From the NCBI GenBank assembly GCA_003194525.1, contig NBIV01000068.1:225303-289302 (forward strand): a stretch of DNA of 64,000 nt, in the 5' to 3' direction. The DNA is from Gracilariopsis chorda (lineage: Eukaryota; Rhodophyta; Florideophyceae; Gracilariales; Gracilariaceae). Both the position numbers and the translations under genes were made by a program. A model generated the notes under the pieces. That model was given only the letters and a program-made list of their open reading frames with translations, was not told the origin of the DNA and did no database searches. Below are positions 28,999-42,760 of the stretch, piece after piece; within the stretch, counting starts at the first letter, position 1, and each line of letters starts with the position of its first letter.

Positions 28999-31900
28999 CA
29001 ACTAATGATATACCGAAATCGGAGCCAAAAAATTGCCACGAGTACCACGCGTTGGACCTGTACATAGCCAACAATACCCGTCTCATCGGAGTGCCAATGC
29101 ACCATGGAAGCCATCACAACGCACCCAGTCGTTGAGGTAAACTGATTACATTGGCTGACCCATTGCTGATAGCATCAACCACATATGAAGAGAGTCACTA
29201 CTCATTCTGCCGAAGGCGTTCCTCGATACTTCCTCCTGCTTAAGGCAAGGATCCACACTCGCAAGAGCGATAGCAACGAAGACCTGGCACCCATTTCAAA
29301 TTGTTCCCCATGGGGTCTGTGATATCTCCATCTCGCAAGTTGGCAACCGATTAGCTGGTAACAACAACTTCTTTGACATCCAGAGACAATCACTATCCGG
29401 CTCACGCGTCTTATTCTGACTCAGGGATGAAACCTAGAACAACGAACTCTCTATCGGGTGCTTCCGTTCTTGAGGCTGCGTTCGCTTCTGGGTCTACGTC
29501 GAGCGAGCCCGCAGGGTACCATTCTGGCTTCAAGTCAGCTCCCCTGCCTCAGGATCTGGCAGCTCATCTGGTCTCACCGGATACGGCAGCCACTGCATTG
29601 CAACATCGTTCTCAAGAGCGGGAAGCCGACGCTGCGCCATGACACTCCGCACAAGCGATGCGGTTGGTAGCAAACCCCAAGGGTTGTATATCGGCCGAAT
29701 CCATTCACAAGTTGAATCCACTGTTGGATCCTGTATTCTATTTCCGACCACTTTGGTTTCATCTGACTGTGGCGGGAGACGAAGAACTGATAAACTCCTA
29801 TGTGGAGAATGGCATGCTCTCAGGTGGGATTTCTCGCAACTTTGTGAGATATCTCGATGGGTTTGGGCGTATTGCCATCGAGCGACAGCTCCTGAACCGC
29901 TGGCGCATTGTAACTCTTGATCAGGCCCATGCTGGGATGACGAAACTCGCTTACCAATAGGTGAAAGGAACTCCCAGAGAGCATTTTGTGCCACCGTCAT
30001 AGGTTTTTGACGTGTCGCATTTCCGAACTTACGAAGAAGTCTTCTATGAAGCTGCTTTAGTGGCTTCCCCTGACCAGTAGTTTTATGGAGAGAAACTCTT
30101 GATTAAAGCGGATATGCTCCTATGGACACTGTCGGAGGTCCCACACGCAGTATCAATTCGACCGAAGGGTGCGATTTGAACAAATGTAAAGATCCTTTCA
30201 TGAGTAACTGGTTCGCTATCCACATGTGGAGATTGCATGCATCCATTTCGAAACGCCGAACAGGTGCGTCCATCCTCCATATTCGTAGAGTAGTTTTGTG
30301 GTCCTTCGCAGGTGTTTCAATGAACTTTCATCTTGCGTATATTACGTGGTGTTTTGCGTCTCGGAGGATAACAGCTCAAGAGACTGGTGCCTCGTAGCAG
30401 CTGAATGGCCGTCCCACGTAGCGGCTCATCTCCTGTGGGATGACTACGATCTTTTCAGAATGTGTTATATCCCACCTTTGTTAAAGGCGATCATGCAGCG
30501 TCTCGCCCTATACCCAGCGTTGGGTTCCAAAGCCCATGTGGCTAAATTCAACTTAAACCTACTGGGCTCTTATATGCCTAGGATTACGATTACAAGCCCC
30601 AGATCGACCTGCATGATCCCACCCTGGATAACGAGGCGAGTCTCCCAGTGGAATACTCATCACAGAGAATCTTCCTCTGGTTTTGGTTCGTGCCGTTGCC
30701 GTCAACATGGGATCCATTGCTCTAATGGGGTGGAATATGGAAACTCTGCAGAGAAGCGTGTTAACACTGCAAGCAGTGAGCGTACGCCAAATACTTCTAA
30801 AAGCAAGGAACCCCATTCCTCTGGGTATCACTGAAATGAACCATATGCTGGCCTTTGCAGCGAGCTATCAGCAGTCCAAAACAAAGTACCAGCGATTCGG
30901 ATGCCTCTTCTGGCTTCTCGTGTTCTCGATGGCTGTTGGAAACAGAGCATCCGGGGGCGTAGAATAGTAGCTCTTAAATAAACCTAACTTGTGGTAGATT
31001 TTCTTTGCTTACTTGTCTGATTGTGGTCAATTCTCCTCTAGATTCCATTCCTTCTTCCATGCTTCAATGCATTGGTCCTTTTCAACTTCGGTTTCTTTCT
31101 AACCGTCAAATCGATGATGTACGAGTTCCCGTTTTCTTGGCGATAACCGAGATTCAGTAATCCGTTTCCCTTCTCTTATCTCCTTGAGATACTCTTCCAA
31201 TCAAACGTTTTCGATTCTCACAGCGCGCGCTTAGAGATCAAGTCTAAACGTATCTGTCGTCAGATTACCTAACCTCGGCATCATGTACATTTGAAGGTAG
31301 AGTTACACCAGTCTTTCGGTGATAAGAAGGAATCTTAAGCTAGGAAGGGGAGCAACAAGCCGCACTGTATCCTCCTCAGGGAGGTATCCATACTATCGGA
31401 TCTGGTGACGTATCTGTCCCGACGAGGCATAGAAATGACGCTTGATGCAGACTATCATAAACTCCTAAGAGTACAGTTCGGGTCTGTGAGTTTCTTTAAC
31501 AATTTTAGAGAGCGTTATCCCTTACGGCCATCCAAATAGGAAATGAACACGCCTCTACAGTGCATGTGCTTTTGCTCTTCAACATTTATCGCGACTTGGG
31601 GTTAGTAATGTCCGTCGTGATTAAGAACGCTCTGTCTCCAAACATGTCGTCAGACCATTCCAAAAGTGCGTTTTGCTAAAAATCTTAGTTCATCCGGATT
31701 AAAATACGTGTCCAGACAACAGTAACGATTGAAAATCAGTGACGCGGTAGCGTACCGATTCCTGGAGTGGTTAGCTGGGTCTTCAATGCGACCCATCACG
31801 ACGAGGAACCTTATAACTACACTCCCTGAACCAGGTGGCAACTCGCCCAAGCAAGAAAAATCCTCACAGTCCCATTGTTTTAGGGGAAACGCCTGAGTGC

Positions 31901-32375
31901 CACAGATTTTAGCACGCACCTTCGGCAGGGTGACCACTTCCAGTACGAGCGACGGAGCATTTGACACGCATAACTGTGGTCTCTCGGGGCTGAGAATGCT
32001 TGAAACCGGTTTTTGGTTGGTAGCTTACTTCTGTACGCCAACAGCAAGACACCTAAGTTGGTACATCCGAAGTTCTTACCGCTGAACTGGGAAAATATGA
32101 TACAGGAAACGAAGTCATCGAAGGTAATGGCCGCATCGCCTCGGCCGATGGACATTCGCAGATTACTTCCAATTTATTTCTAATTGGGTCAACTAACGGT
32201 TTGAACTGGGTTTCTTGTATATAAGAACCTCGGGGGAGAGGGAATCTTTCTTGATAGATATGTATAGGCAATCTATTATGGCCAAAAGGGGGTCACTTTC
32301 CATCGAGTACCACCACTTGCAATCGTCGGTTCTCGCCCTGGGACGGAGGCTGTCCCAGCTAGCTTCAGGTTTTCG
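28999..32375. other. unrecognised stretch left of the gypsy remnant
   Basis: About 3.4 kb. Frames of 90-180 codons occur on both strands (for example 29658-29960 and 30298-30834 plus), but none shows a known domain and all are short. The stretch from about 30 kb may be the decayed gag part of the plus-strand gypsy remnant that follows; this is inferred from position only. Confidence 0.4.
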
Positions 32376-35000
32376 ATGAGGAACTTGTCCAACAAGGTCA
32401 GAGTTGGAGATACGAAATTTAGACCACCGGTGACCAAGGTGGCCACTGCTGCACTATATGCATCCTCAGGTCTGGTTTTGTTCCAGAATCATACCACATT
32501 GGTAACGAAAAACCTCTCACTTATGGCCAAAGAAGTGATGATCGTGGTACCCAACCGGCAAGTTGCGGTCAGTATGAGCTACTTCTGTGACAAGCCCACA
32601 AGGTTGCCGGAGGACGCAATGGTAGGGATATGTATGCCTGCCTCTGTGGCCACTATGGAGATTGAAGTGGAGGAGTTGCTCCGGGTTGGTGAACCACAAG
32701 CCAGTTTGGAACACGATTTCAAGCTTGGCGAGGACTTCAAACGGTGTAGAGAACAGGTAATTGCCCAACATAAGGACTTCTCGGGCATGTAGAGTGAGAA
32801 AGTGGGGGAGATTGATGCCTTGAAGCATGTAATTGAACCTAAGGACGAGAACCCGGCCAAATAACAACACCCACATCGGAGAGCTCGAGAAGGATGAGAA
32901 CTATTGGCAAAGAAAATTTAGAAAATGACTTCTGCAGCGTGCATTGAGTGTGCACAGTCCAAAAAGAATCAAATGAGTGAGTTCTTTTGTCATTATGACA
33001 GCAAAGGACGGGACCGTACAGTTTTTTATTGATAAATGCAAACTAAATGCAGTGACCAAGAGTGATACATACAGTATCCTCCGTATGGACGAATGTCTAG
33101 ATTCACTTGGGATTGCACAGAGTTTTACCTCGATGGTAGCCAATTGTACCTATTGCCAAGTACTTATGTACGAGAAATCGAAGTGGTCGACCAAATTCGA
33201 TACCAACAAGAGACACTTTTGGTTTAAACGTATACCCGTTGGTTTAATGAGTGTGCCAGCTACTTTCCAGTAGGATATTGAGATTCTTCTGTCCAGGTTT
33301 CAATGGAAGTTAGCATCAGTCTATTTAGATGATGCTGTCATCTTCTTCAAGTCTATTCGGGAGCATGTCACACACTCCAACCCAATCCTCAGGTTACTCC
33401 AACAGGCGGACTTCACTTCATAACTGAAGAACTGCTCCCTTTCCCAACCATCAGCGAACTATTCCTGCGCTATGGTCCTACGGGGAAAACGCTCAGTGTC
33501 TAAAGCTACGACTAAGAGCATATGGGAAACATGACTCTGTAGGACCCATACGGAAGTGCGCTTCTTCCTGGGCATTGGTAGTTTTTACCGTCTGTTTGAC
33601 CCTACATTTCCAAAACTCAGAGCACCTTTCAATGAGATGCTGAAGAAAGGGACCCTATCGAAATTTGACGACCTAACTGATGAGCAGTATGAAATCTATC
33701 AGAACCACAACTACCATTTGGTTAGTCCACTGGTCTTGACACTTCTCAAGACCAATAAGGCCTATAGCGTAGATACAGACGCATCTGTGTCCAAATGCGG
33801 CTGAGCTGCTCACCAACAGCATGAACTACAGTACAAGGGAAAGATGTTTTTGGCCATTGTATGGTCAGTGTTTTATCTTCTGCCTTATTGGGAAGAAACT
33901 CGCTCTACCATGCGCACGGATGAACCTTCCTTCAGCTGCCTACTGAACATGATGGACGCATCTTCCCGTGTGGTGCGAGGGAGATTACGCCAGGCCAAGT
34001 GTTAATATATACCGTAAAGGCCAGGACTGAAACATGAGGCTTCATGAGCGCTGCAATGCATCCTGACCGATAGTACAGATTAGCGTGCACTAGAAGACGA
34101 GCTTCCCACCATCTGAGGCGGATGAAATGACGCTGATGAAAAGGGACAGGAACCACTGGTGGCTGAGGTGAGAATTGCCGAATGGACGGATGGAAACTGT
34201 GCAGTGATTTTAAGCGCCACTGACCTCGAATGACCACCGTTCGATGCCCGTATGTCCCATTCAAAAAGCGCGGATCTTATGCAGATACCCCTAGGAGACT
34301 TCTTCCAGGACCAGACGAAGGACGATTATTGTGTCCAGGTATTAGAGAAAGTAGGGACCCCTGGTTTGCTGTTTGATTATGAATTTCGAGGCATGCTATG
34401 CCGGAGGTGACAGTTGGACTGGTCGAAACAGTGTGTAGTTCCCAAGTCTTTACGGAAGCCTCTGCTATATACCGCTCAATAATGGCGGTTAACTGACTAT
34501 CTTGCAAGTACTAAGATGTATGACATCCTGAGAAGGTATTGTTATGACCAACAATGTTCTGTAGACTGCAAGAACTATTTGTAGCTTGCGTAAAAATCCG
34601 AAGTAAAGAAGGTTACACCAATGGATACTGAAGTACTTTACAGGTACTGGGCCTTTGGAGTTCATTGTTGTAGATATCCTAAAGCCATTTATAACGTCCA
34701 GGCATGGTAACCGATTTACATTGGTGGTTACTGGTCGATTTACCCAGTTGACCAGAGCAAATCCGCTCAAATACACAATAGACACAGAATTCTTCGTGCA
34801 TTTTCTTGTACTCTGGAGTTAGCCCTATGCAATACTGCTCTACCTTCTTTTTGCACAATGCCTCTCCGTTTATCTCCAAATTAATTGAGTGTGTGTGCTT
34901 GGCGTTAGGTCTAAAGCATCTCCTCACCAGCGCGTACCGCCCGCAGTCCAATAGACAACGGGAAAGAAGGCTATGTAAATGGAGGTGAGGAGAGCAACAA
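32376..35000 (+). mobile_element. Ty3/gypsy remnant, plus strand
   Basis: Parts in polyprotein order: a protease-to-polymerase linker (32376-32876, with KPTRLPEDAMVGICMPAS and HKDFSGM..KVGEIDALKH), reverse transcriptase (32977-33540, with FIDKCKLNAVT, FWFKRIPVGLMSVPATFQ and the active-site motif VYLDDAVIFF), RNase H junction (33556-33804, FFLGIGSFYRLFDPTFPKL and YSVDTDASVSKCG), and integrase core (about 34650-35000, FIVVDILKPFITSRHGNRFTL, VTGRFTQLTRA). Stops and shifts separate all of them, and the first integrase motif has lost its second Asp (DRF to GRF). No LTRs were recognised. Confidence 0.78.
32977..33804 (+). pseudogene. gypsy reverse transcriptase and RNase H fragment
   Basis: Most of the reverse transcriptase from the fingers (KLNAVTKSDTYSILRMDE) to the YLDD catalytic box, with a stop right after PATFQ, then the connection and RNase H start. 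YLDD is intact even though the frame is broken. Confidence 0.8.
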
Positions 35001-38000
35001 TGATTCCTGCTCTTCAGAAGAAAGTGGAACTGAGCATTCGCATGAGGCACATAAGACATTTACAGCAATGTTTCGTTCACAACTGCTTACATTAGAACAT
35101 GCTAGGTCTAATCAGAGAAGAAGTGATGGTCTGTCTATGGAAGAAGGCAGCTGGAGGCAGCGAGCCATAGAGTGAGGTAGATGGCCCTTCTCAACAATAT
35201 CACAGGATTCAAAGACCTTTCAGGTTCTCTTCTGTCTTCATTACGAATAACATTGGTATGTCAAAGATCCGGTGCCCTTGCGAGATACCTCAAATGACAC
35301 TACGCCGTTTGTGATGTTTTCATAGGTCTCTTTTCAACTCCAATTTTTCCTATCTTCCAAATGATTGTAAACTGTTCTCTAACTTCATTCAAACCTAGAA
35401 TTTATTCGAGAGCTCTCTGGTTTTCACTGCAAGATATACCATTCTCAGTTCAAACTCCATGTCCTTTTCGAATCTGTTGGGGATTCAGCATCACCTACAA
35501 ATCTGATAGTTCTGAATCAATTTTTTTATTAATCCTATAAGAGCATTCTGAACTTTATAAGCTATAAAATTAGTAATTTATACCATCGCAGAAAGTAATA
35601 TCCTGTTGAAGGAATGGACAGATATCGCATGAGAAAAGTCTGATGGAATCTTGGTCTTAAACAAATCTAAATTTCAACTAGCCTAGAGAGATAATGTGAT
35701 TCTGGAATGATGCGCAGCAAGTATATCCTTTGATTGCATGCATAAAACATCATATGTAGTATCCAGCAGCATATATGAAGCACAACGTACGTAAAGGTTA
35801 TGCACATCCACGATTTTGCTTGAACTCCCAGTGATGTCAAAAAATCAAGGAAATTGCTTGCAATGTATTTTCCTTAATTGTTGGACATCACTCAGACACC
35901 TAAGAAACTCACACATATGCTTAAAACGAACTATTGATATGCCCTTGATGTGCAGCTGCATACAGCGCGTGATGGACTCACCCTCTAATCAAAGAGTATA
36001 CCTGCTGTACGTCTTACGCACATCAGCCTGCTTCTTTGGGTACGTTCACCATTCTCAGTATCGTTCTGTGCTAAAATTTTGGACACGTTTTGCCGTGGCT
36101 ATTTATTTCTGTAGACTACTACTATTTCGACAATAGTCAGCCGTCTTTTTGAGATGGGTAAATGACATTACTTTGGCATATTTTTGCCTTTCTTTTGGTA
36201 TAGTTTGTACCAAGTCGCAAGGCCGCAGTTCGACTGACAATTTGCGGGTTTCTGACAATAATCTGGCAATTCGTTACGCACAGGAAGCGAAGTGTTTTGA
36301 CATATGGTATATATGACTCACGTGATAAAAAGCATGAGCCGAACTGGTAGAATCTGTGGCTCTCGTGGCCCAGGTGACTCTCTCATGAGCCATTTGGAAG
36401 AATAGAAGCACAGTAATAGCTTCGCTCTCAGCAACGTCAATTGACCGAGTGGTATGCGAAATGGGGAAACGAGTATGATGGTGCTGCCAATGTAGAACAG
36501 AACTAGTCGGGTTGGAACGGTGCACATCGTAGTACTCCCAAACAAAATGGTCTCTGGGCGATTATCTTGGGCCAAATGGCGTCCTACTATGAGAAAACCT
36601 CCGCCAGGGTCTATATGGAAATTGCTTGCACGTTGGCCCTTTGGTGAACGGGCCGGGACTCGTCTTCGGAATCTTCGCCCCAGCGACAGCAGTACATGAA
36701 CCCATCGGTCTGCAACGGCTTATCGAGACAAACTCCGTTCGAGTTGCGCCTCATTGAATAGCGAATGAGCCAGGTTCAATATGGTCTGACCTAGTACGCA
36801 CACTTATGCAACTGCGGACGAAGGGAAGGTCAGAGAGAGCCATAGGAGGGATAACGTGCATAAATGGTGTTTGGCGTCTCGTGGAATCGAAGAAGGCCAA
36901 CAGGGTTAGGAGGCGATCTTCAATACCAGGCGTTGGAAGTGCCCTATAGGTGGAAATTTGAACGATGCGTTCGCCATACAATCAGCTCCAGGAGACAAAG
37001 ATGTCTACGAATGGTTGAATACAATAATTGGAGGCTTGACCCGAGTTGTTGTTGATGAACCACGACGAGGACGTAAAGGCTCAGGGATCAATGTAATCAA
37101 GGCGACGGATTAGCTTGCCATACGGACGTGGACGAGCACTTGACTGAGCCAGGGAAGAGACGGCAGTGAGAGCGGTGTGTGATGTTTCTGCAACCGGCAT
37201 TGGATCGTGCCAATTATGCTGAGAGCTATATATGTAGCCACGCCCAATGCCACTGTTGCAAGTTTACGAACGACCGCAAGACTGACAGCGAATCAAACAT
37301 TTGGCGATGCCACCATACGGACCCATTCGAGGGCAAGGGTTCATCGACGACACCAAACTAATTAATTGAAAGTGAAGCCAGCGGGATGAGTGATGCTGAT
37401 ATGAATATCACGGGCTCCCAAAGTGGTTGAATGAGAGTCCGGTGACGTCTCAACCACATCTGAGGAATTACTTCCACCTTTTAGTTTCGTACTTCTGGCC
37501 AGAACCACGGATGAATCACCGAAGGTTATTGGTCGACCGTGTCTGCGGGCGCCAAATTGAAAGGATGGTGCAATCGCCTTCCACGGTGGCAACGAAAAGT
37601 GAAGGTGTTAGAACAACGTTTCGTCGATGTGGCATTTCACTATATTCCACCTCTGCTGCAAAGTGTGGCCCTTCCATTCCTGTAAGTCTAACAATGATGC
37701 CGACGTCTCTGCTGTACGCACAGATCGAGTGTAAGAGACGGAGAAGTCTTTAGAAATGCCAGTAGAAATCAACGGAGCGAAATGCGATCTCACAGGGAAC
37801 GAGGCAAACGGGCGAAAACGATCGGATTCAAAGCATATAAATAGAGATTCACGGATGGCGATCAGCTGCAGAGAAGGAGAACAATGCAAGTTTTACAATC
37901 GATCAAGTGGGACCTGTTTACCAAAATGGTCACCATTCCCACGGAGGAGCATAACAAAGAGGTAAGAGAAGCCGACCGCGAAGTGACCATCCCGTAGCTC

Positions 38001-38059
38001 CAAAAGGGCTGAAAGCAAAGCAAATGGTAAGGGCGCAACATACGCTCCATCACCGTAGA
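35001..38059. other. unrecognised decayed DNA
   Basis: About 3 kb without a recognisable domain. Short frames (up to 108 codons at 37427-37753) on both strands give no match by eye. The first few hundred bases may be the integrase tail of the gypsy remnant on the left. Confidence 0.45.
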
Positions 38060-39385
38060 AGGAAGTTTTGCACTTTGAAGAGTGCAGTCGGATTTCAATA
38101 TTCAATGGTTTCAAACTTCACTTGCGATCATGCAAAACCCTTTGTACTCTCCAAATAGACCCCTACGTCACAAGAAGTTGCAAATCTTTCGTTTTCTGGA
38201 GGTTGCGCGGATTGAAAATGGAGTGTTGCCAAATTCAAACGATTGCAGTTGGGGTGTGAATTAAAGGCAAAGTGTATGAACGGCACTTCATCTTCATATC
38301 ACTCACGCTCCTTGGAATTTTCATTTGTACAACTTAAATCTATGCCAGAAACAGAGATTGTGAGACCTCCAGATGCCCTTCATTTAGTTTCCCTGAGTCA
38401 TCCCCACCAGCGATGCGCGCTCCAAACGGACTCCTACTATTCCGAACATTTGTTCTAGACATCAAGGTCTGTTAGGAAAGGCAGAAGATGCACGAAACGT
38501 GGAGCTAGCATTGACAGTGGACAGAAAAAGTGCCTGCCCGCAGGCGGACTGCACAATGGATGTCTCTACACGGTCATCGGCAACGCGCAGTCAAATTGTC
38601 ATCAGGAAGTTTTACCCTCATTGGCCATGGGGGCAATGTACCGCCAAAAAGAGGTGCCTGCCGGTAAGAAGGGTCTGCGTTATAGTGAGATCTGACCACA
38701 TCAGTGGAGCAACGCGGGCTGTACCAGTTGAATAGTGTGTTGCATGAGTGAGAGTGCCTAACTAAGTACTGTGGTAATAGTGTATTTATTTATTGTACTG
38801 GTTTATATGGCTAGTGAAAGACTGCTACGGTAGGGTGGGACCATAATGCTACTCTAGCAATTCTTCACTGTAAGAATTTACTGTTTGAAAAACACACAAA
38901 AAAGTAAAGGCAAGTTTTCATTGTCAAACTTTGGTTCCGTGGTACTTCTAGACACTGGCCCTAGAAGAAATTCTTAGAATATTAGGAGTGCATTTGGAGC
39001 GTGCATTGCTGTTGGTGGATGACGCACGGAAGCTAAATTGAATACATCTGGAGGTCTCGTAATCTTCTTTTCTGGACTAGATTCGAGGTGTCCAAATGGA
39101 ATTTCCAAGGAGCACAAGTAGTACGCAGATTGAGTGCTGGTCATACAATTTGCATTCATATTCTAATCCAACCGCTATCGTTTGAAAGCTGCCACAATTC
39201 AATTGCAATCTGCGCAAAATCAAAAGAATAAAAAATGGCAATTTGTTGTGCCCGGTGTGTCCATTTGGAGAACACATGGCGTTCTGAGTAAACGCAAATG
39301 GGGTGTGAGACCATTGAATATTTCAATGCTACTGCAGTCGTAAAACTGCAAAGGTTTCTTTTCGGGTTGTGCATCACTCTAAAGT
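38060..39385. repeat. large inverted-repeat (foldback-like) element
   Basis: A left arm at about 38060-38465 matches the reverse complement of about 38940-39385, with an inner spacer of about 475 bp. Shared stretches include AATATTCAATGGT, CTCCAAATRGAC, GCTCCTTGGAA, GAGACCTCCAGATG and CATCC.CCA. Arms differ by substitutions and indels, so I estimate only moderate identity. The spacer holds a 78-codon Arg/Cys-rich frame (38499-38735) of unknown nature. Long inverted arms around a short core suggest a foldback or non-autonomous DNA element. Confidence 0.72.
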
Positions 39386-39622
39386 GGTTGAGGAAGAAAC
39401 TAAGTGAAGCGTTATTTGCCGTTTCAGCTTTCTTCCTGTTATATAGAGCCTAGAATACTGCATAGACCTCAAGAAACTGATTAATTTCACGTTCATAGTG
39501 TCTATCTATGATTTTAATTATGAATGAAAGCAATTCACTCTAAACTGCTTAGACATAACTTGTGTTTTTCTTCAAATTCTCAGACTTTTGCATGCTGAGA
39601 GTGCATTTAAGGCAGAGGTATT

Positions 39623-39720
39623 GTCAGGAACTTTCAGGCACTTTCCCCGCCTGCTGCTGCCCTAGATAGGTGTCAGGAACTTTCAGGCACTTTCTCCCCC
39701 TGCTGTTGCCATAGATGGAT
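39623..39720 (+). repeat. 49-bp tandem duplication
   Basis: Two units beginning GTCAGGAACTTTCAGGCACTTT at 39623 and 39672, differing at a few sites; a third partial unit (TTTCAGGCATTCACCCC) follows. Confidence 0.75.
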
Positions 39721-41480
39721 TTCAGGCATTCACCCCATCGGTTTCCTATTTGTGAAAGGCGGAAAAGGAGTGGAGTCAATATGAGATGCGATCTCATTTG
39801 AAGGACCAACCCCCCTCTTGCCTTTTCCACATCTAGTGCCACTCATAGCCATCCATAACGCCACCCCGCCTTGCCACACCTGAGCCACAGCACCAGGCCC
39901 AACATCAACGTCAGCGGCCTGCGCCCCGCTACCACTTCTGGGGCACTCAGCCACAGGAACGTATGCACCGGAAGCTCTCTGTTGCCACGCCACTACATTC
40001 ACCGTCTTGGTGTCGTCGTGCGGTCGAACCGTGCTGGAAGCACACTGTAGCCGCGCTGCCTACCGCTGCCGTCGCCACGCCCCTGGCAAAGATGATGCAC
40101 AACATGCTGTGGCATAATGGCGGTTGCGTCTGGTTTGGAAATACGGGGGTGGTTAGAACGATAATGCTGCAATCATCTGGCACTGTTACGAGATGTTGTA
40201 TACACACAAGAATACCATAGGAAGGACAGTACTTTTGCCAAGGTGGTTTATCATCGCAGGAAAGTCTCCCATGATGACTTGTCGTGGGTTTTTGCTTAAA
40301 CCTACTATGCATAAATAGAGACTATGCGCATAGCCTAATTGTCTATAAAAGCCCAGATTGGGCGGCTTCCAAGCCAACTAGGGCCAGACCACTTCTTCTC
40401 TTCTTGGCAACCCCCACCTTCTCTTAGAGCAATCTGCTCCTCCCTGCTATCAACCGCACTTTTCACAACTCACCCCTCTACGTGTTGTGGCTCGTTCTCC
40501 CGCACCTTCTCACGTACTTGTACTACGCCGACCTTGTTTGGGCTCCACTTCTGTAGCACGGTGCACTTCGGCTGCGAACTAGACCTAATGTTTTGGTGGT
40601 GCGTGTAGGCCATTGCACTATAATAGGACTGATCATCAGCACTACGCCGGATCTAAGGGTTTGATCGCGTAGGTTATCCGCGGGTATAGGCCCTTTGCTA
40701 CATTGTAGCGGGCTTTCTTACTCGTTTTTTTGTACGGTCACTACCGGGTTTCCGTTCTATCTTGCATCTTGGTTCTTTTGTCGCAGTTTGTGCCAATTTA
40801 CTACATTGGCATTGCACGCCTGTGCTTGTACTCTCGAGCTAAGAATATATTTTTGATCTGCTCTCCAGCAAATAAGGGTGAATAGAGGACTGTCATCGTC
40901 TGCTGTCGTGACATCGTGCACCATGATACTCACAGTTATCATGAAACATTCTTAGAGTTTATAACAGTTACTGCCCCTATATTCGATATTCGTCCCGAAT
41001 TAGTCTGTTCTTTCCGTTGCTATTTTATACGGATATCTGCATGGATATAGAACAATAAGGCGATCTATACTCGGAATAAAGTCAGAGAAGAATAGTTGAT
41101 TGTTTTCCAATTCTTATAATGCACTTTCAAATACTGAAGTGAATGTATTGTTCTCCTCAACCTGTCTGTGTTTCCCAACTGTTAGCAGAAGTGGAATACC
41201 AAAAATTCTAGGACGTCATCATTAACTGCAACTGATAGAGCTGATGGAATCAGTTTCACGATCGTGAAATGTATTCCGAATTGTTCCATAGTCTCAATGA
41301 ATGATCCCAAGATTTATTAGTATCCCGAACGAACGTGCATCAAATTCCAAATGCAGCCTGGGTGATCGTAAGAATGAACTAATTTGATTTCTCATCTTGC
41401 CATACTTTTTCCGGCGATGAAGACGGAAAGTAATTCAGTATGTCGACTACTAGTACGGAAAAGAATTCATTATGTCGATT
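39721..41480. other. GC-rich block and LTR-like promoter region, no gene
   Basis: From 39.73 to 40.3 kb the sequence is GC-rich with overlapping frames of 85-121 codons on both strands, none recognisable. At 40343 a TATA-like CTATAAAAG is followed by a pyrimidine-rich tract to about 40.56 kb, as in LTRs or Pol II promoters. A 33-bp near duplication (41429-41461 and 41462-41493, core TATGTCGA..CTAGTAC) lies just before the gypsy remnant. Confidence 0.4.
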
Positions 41481-41499
41481 CCTAGTACAGAAATGAATG

Positions 41500-42760
41500 T
41501 TAGGAGTCAGGGTTAATAATTTGTTTGGATGTGTAACTTTCAATCATGTATGGGTTCAAAGTGCTAATGACTATGTGACTATGAACCCAGCGATTCTCAT
41601 TGTTGTCTTCGTTCTTATCGCACGCAAGATATTCGTCCTGGCTTTTTCGAATGCGGTGGTCTATTGCTTTATGGATACTGATTTTCTGCTTCTGAACGAC
41701 TCGTTCATTTTTGCGCCTGCTTGTTACTGTGCTCTGAGCTTTCTTCGTTTTTATATGCCCTCGAAAATAATACGTCAAAGTAGGATGAATATGTTCCAAC
41801 CCCTTTCGGTAATGCCATTTCATAGGCTCCAGAGTCTGCGAATACCCTTTTGACGGAGTAAGGTCGTGAGAAATTGGGAGATAGCTTTTTAAATTGATCT
41901 GACTTTAACGTCAAGTTTTGCTTCTCCAGAAGCACTTTAGCTCCTTTTTTGAAGCCTTGTTACTTTCCTTTCTTGTCTACGTTCTCTACCAGATTTAGAT
42001 TCTTTTCTTTCATAGCTGGTTTTGGGATTTTGGTATCGTACTTGATGCCATCAAAGAAGTTGTCCATCGCTTCGACTGGTGTTCGACTTTCCTCATGATG
42101 TAAGATATCTTTGATATAGACTGGATTTTGCCCATGTTCGAGAAAGAATTGATCATCTTTTTGGACTTGTTTGTCTGATTATTTTATGCAAATTCAAGAC
42201 CAGGGAGATAGCTATCCCAAGCTCTTTGAGTGTAACTAATGTAACACGGAATCACTTCTTGTAATGATCTGAAGGATCGTTCTGATTGAGCGTCAGTTTG
42301 CATATGAACTGCTGTTGATAAGTACGTTTCATTTTCAGAGTTTTCACTAATTGTCTCCAGAAACTTCGGGTAAATCTTGAATCTCATTCTGAATTATCTT
42401 TCATGGTAATCCATAGCCTTTATAAGCATCTTTGTAAAATAATTTTTCTGTATCTTTTGCATCAATGTTAGATTTTGTATAGTATGAAATGAACGTTTTT
42501 GGATAGCTTATCCACGACGGCTAAGATTGAACATCTGACGTTTTTTGCTTTTGGTAAATAGAATATAGAATCCATCGAAATCACTTCTCAAGTTTTGCGT
42601 GGAGGTCGATTTGGTCATAACAGTCCTTGTGATCGTTGAGTCCTACTTTTAGACGTTTACCATTCATAGTAGTGTTTAACGCAATCCTTAACATCGTTGG
42701 TCATCTTTGGCATGAAACAAGATCTTCTCATCAATTCTGTGGTTTCTGAGACCGTCTATT
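41500..42760 (-). mobile_element. gypsy chromovirus remnant: integrase and chromodomain
   Basis: On the minus strand from right to left: a decayed zinc-binding region with FMPKMTNDVKDCV and KSRTQRSQGLL (about 42.6-42.75 kb), the core start ISMDSI and VVDKLSKNVHFI (about 42.5 kb), YLSTAVHMQTDAQSERSFRSL and WDSYLPGLEFA (42387-42184), the C-terminal KLSPNFSRPYSVKRVF and AYEMALPKG (41935-41705), and a chromodomain-like HRIRKSQDEYLA (near 41.6 kb). It has many stops. It belongs to the chromovirus clade but is distinct from the element at 13-18.7 kb. Polymerase and LTRs were not found. Confidence 0.75.

Noticed and set aside
39730..40312. Overlapping frames of 85-121 codons in a GC-rich block
   Set aside because: Frames overlap on both strands without a recognisable domain, as expected for stop-poor GC-rich DNA.
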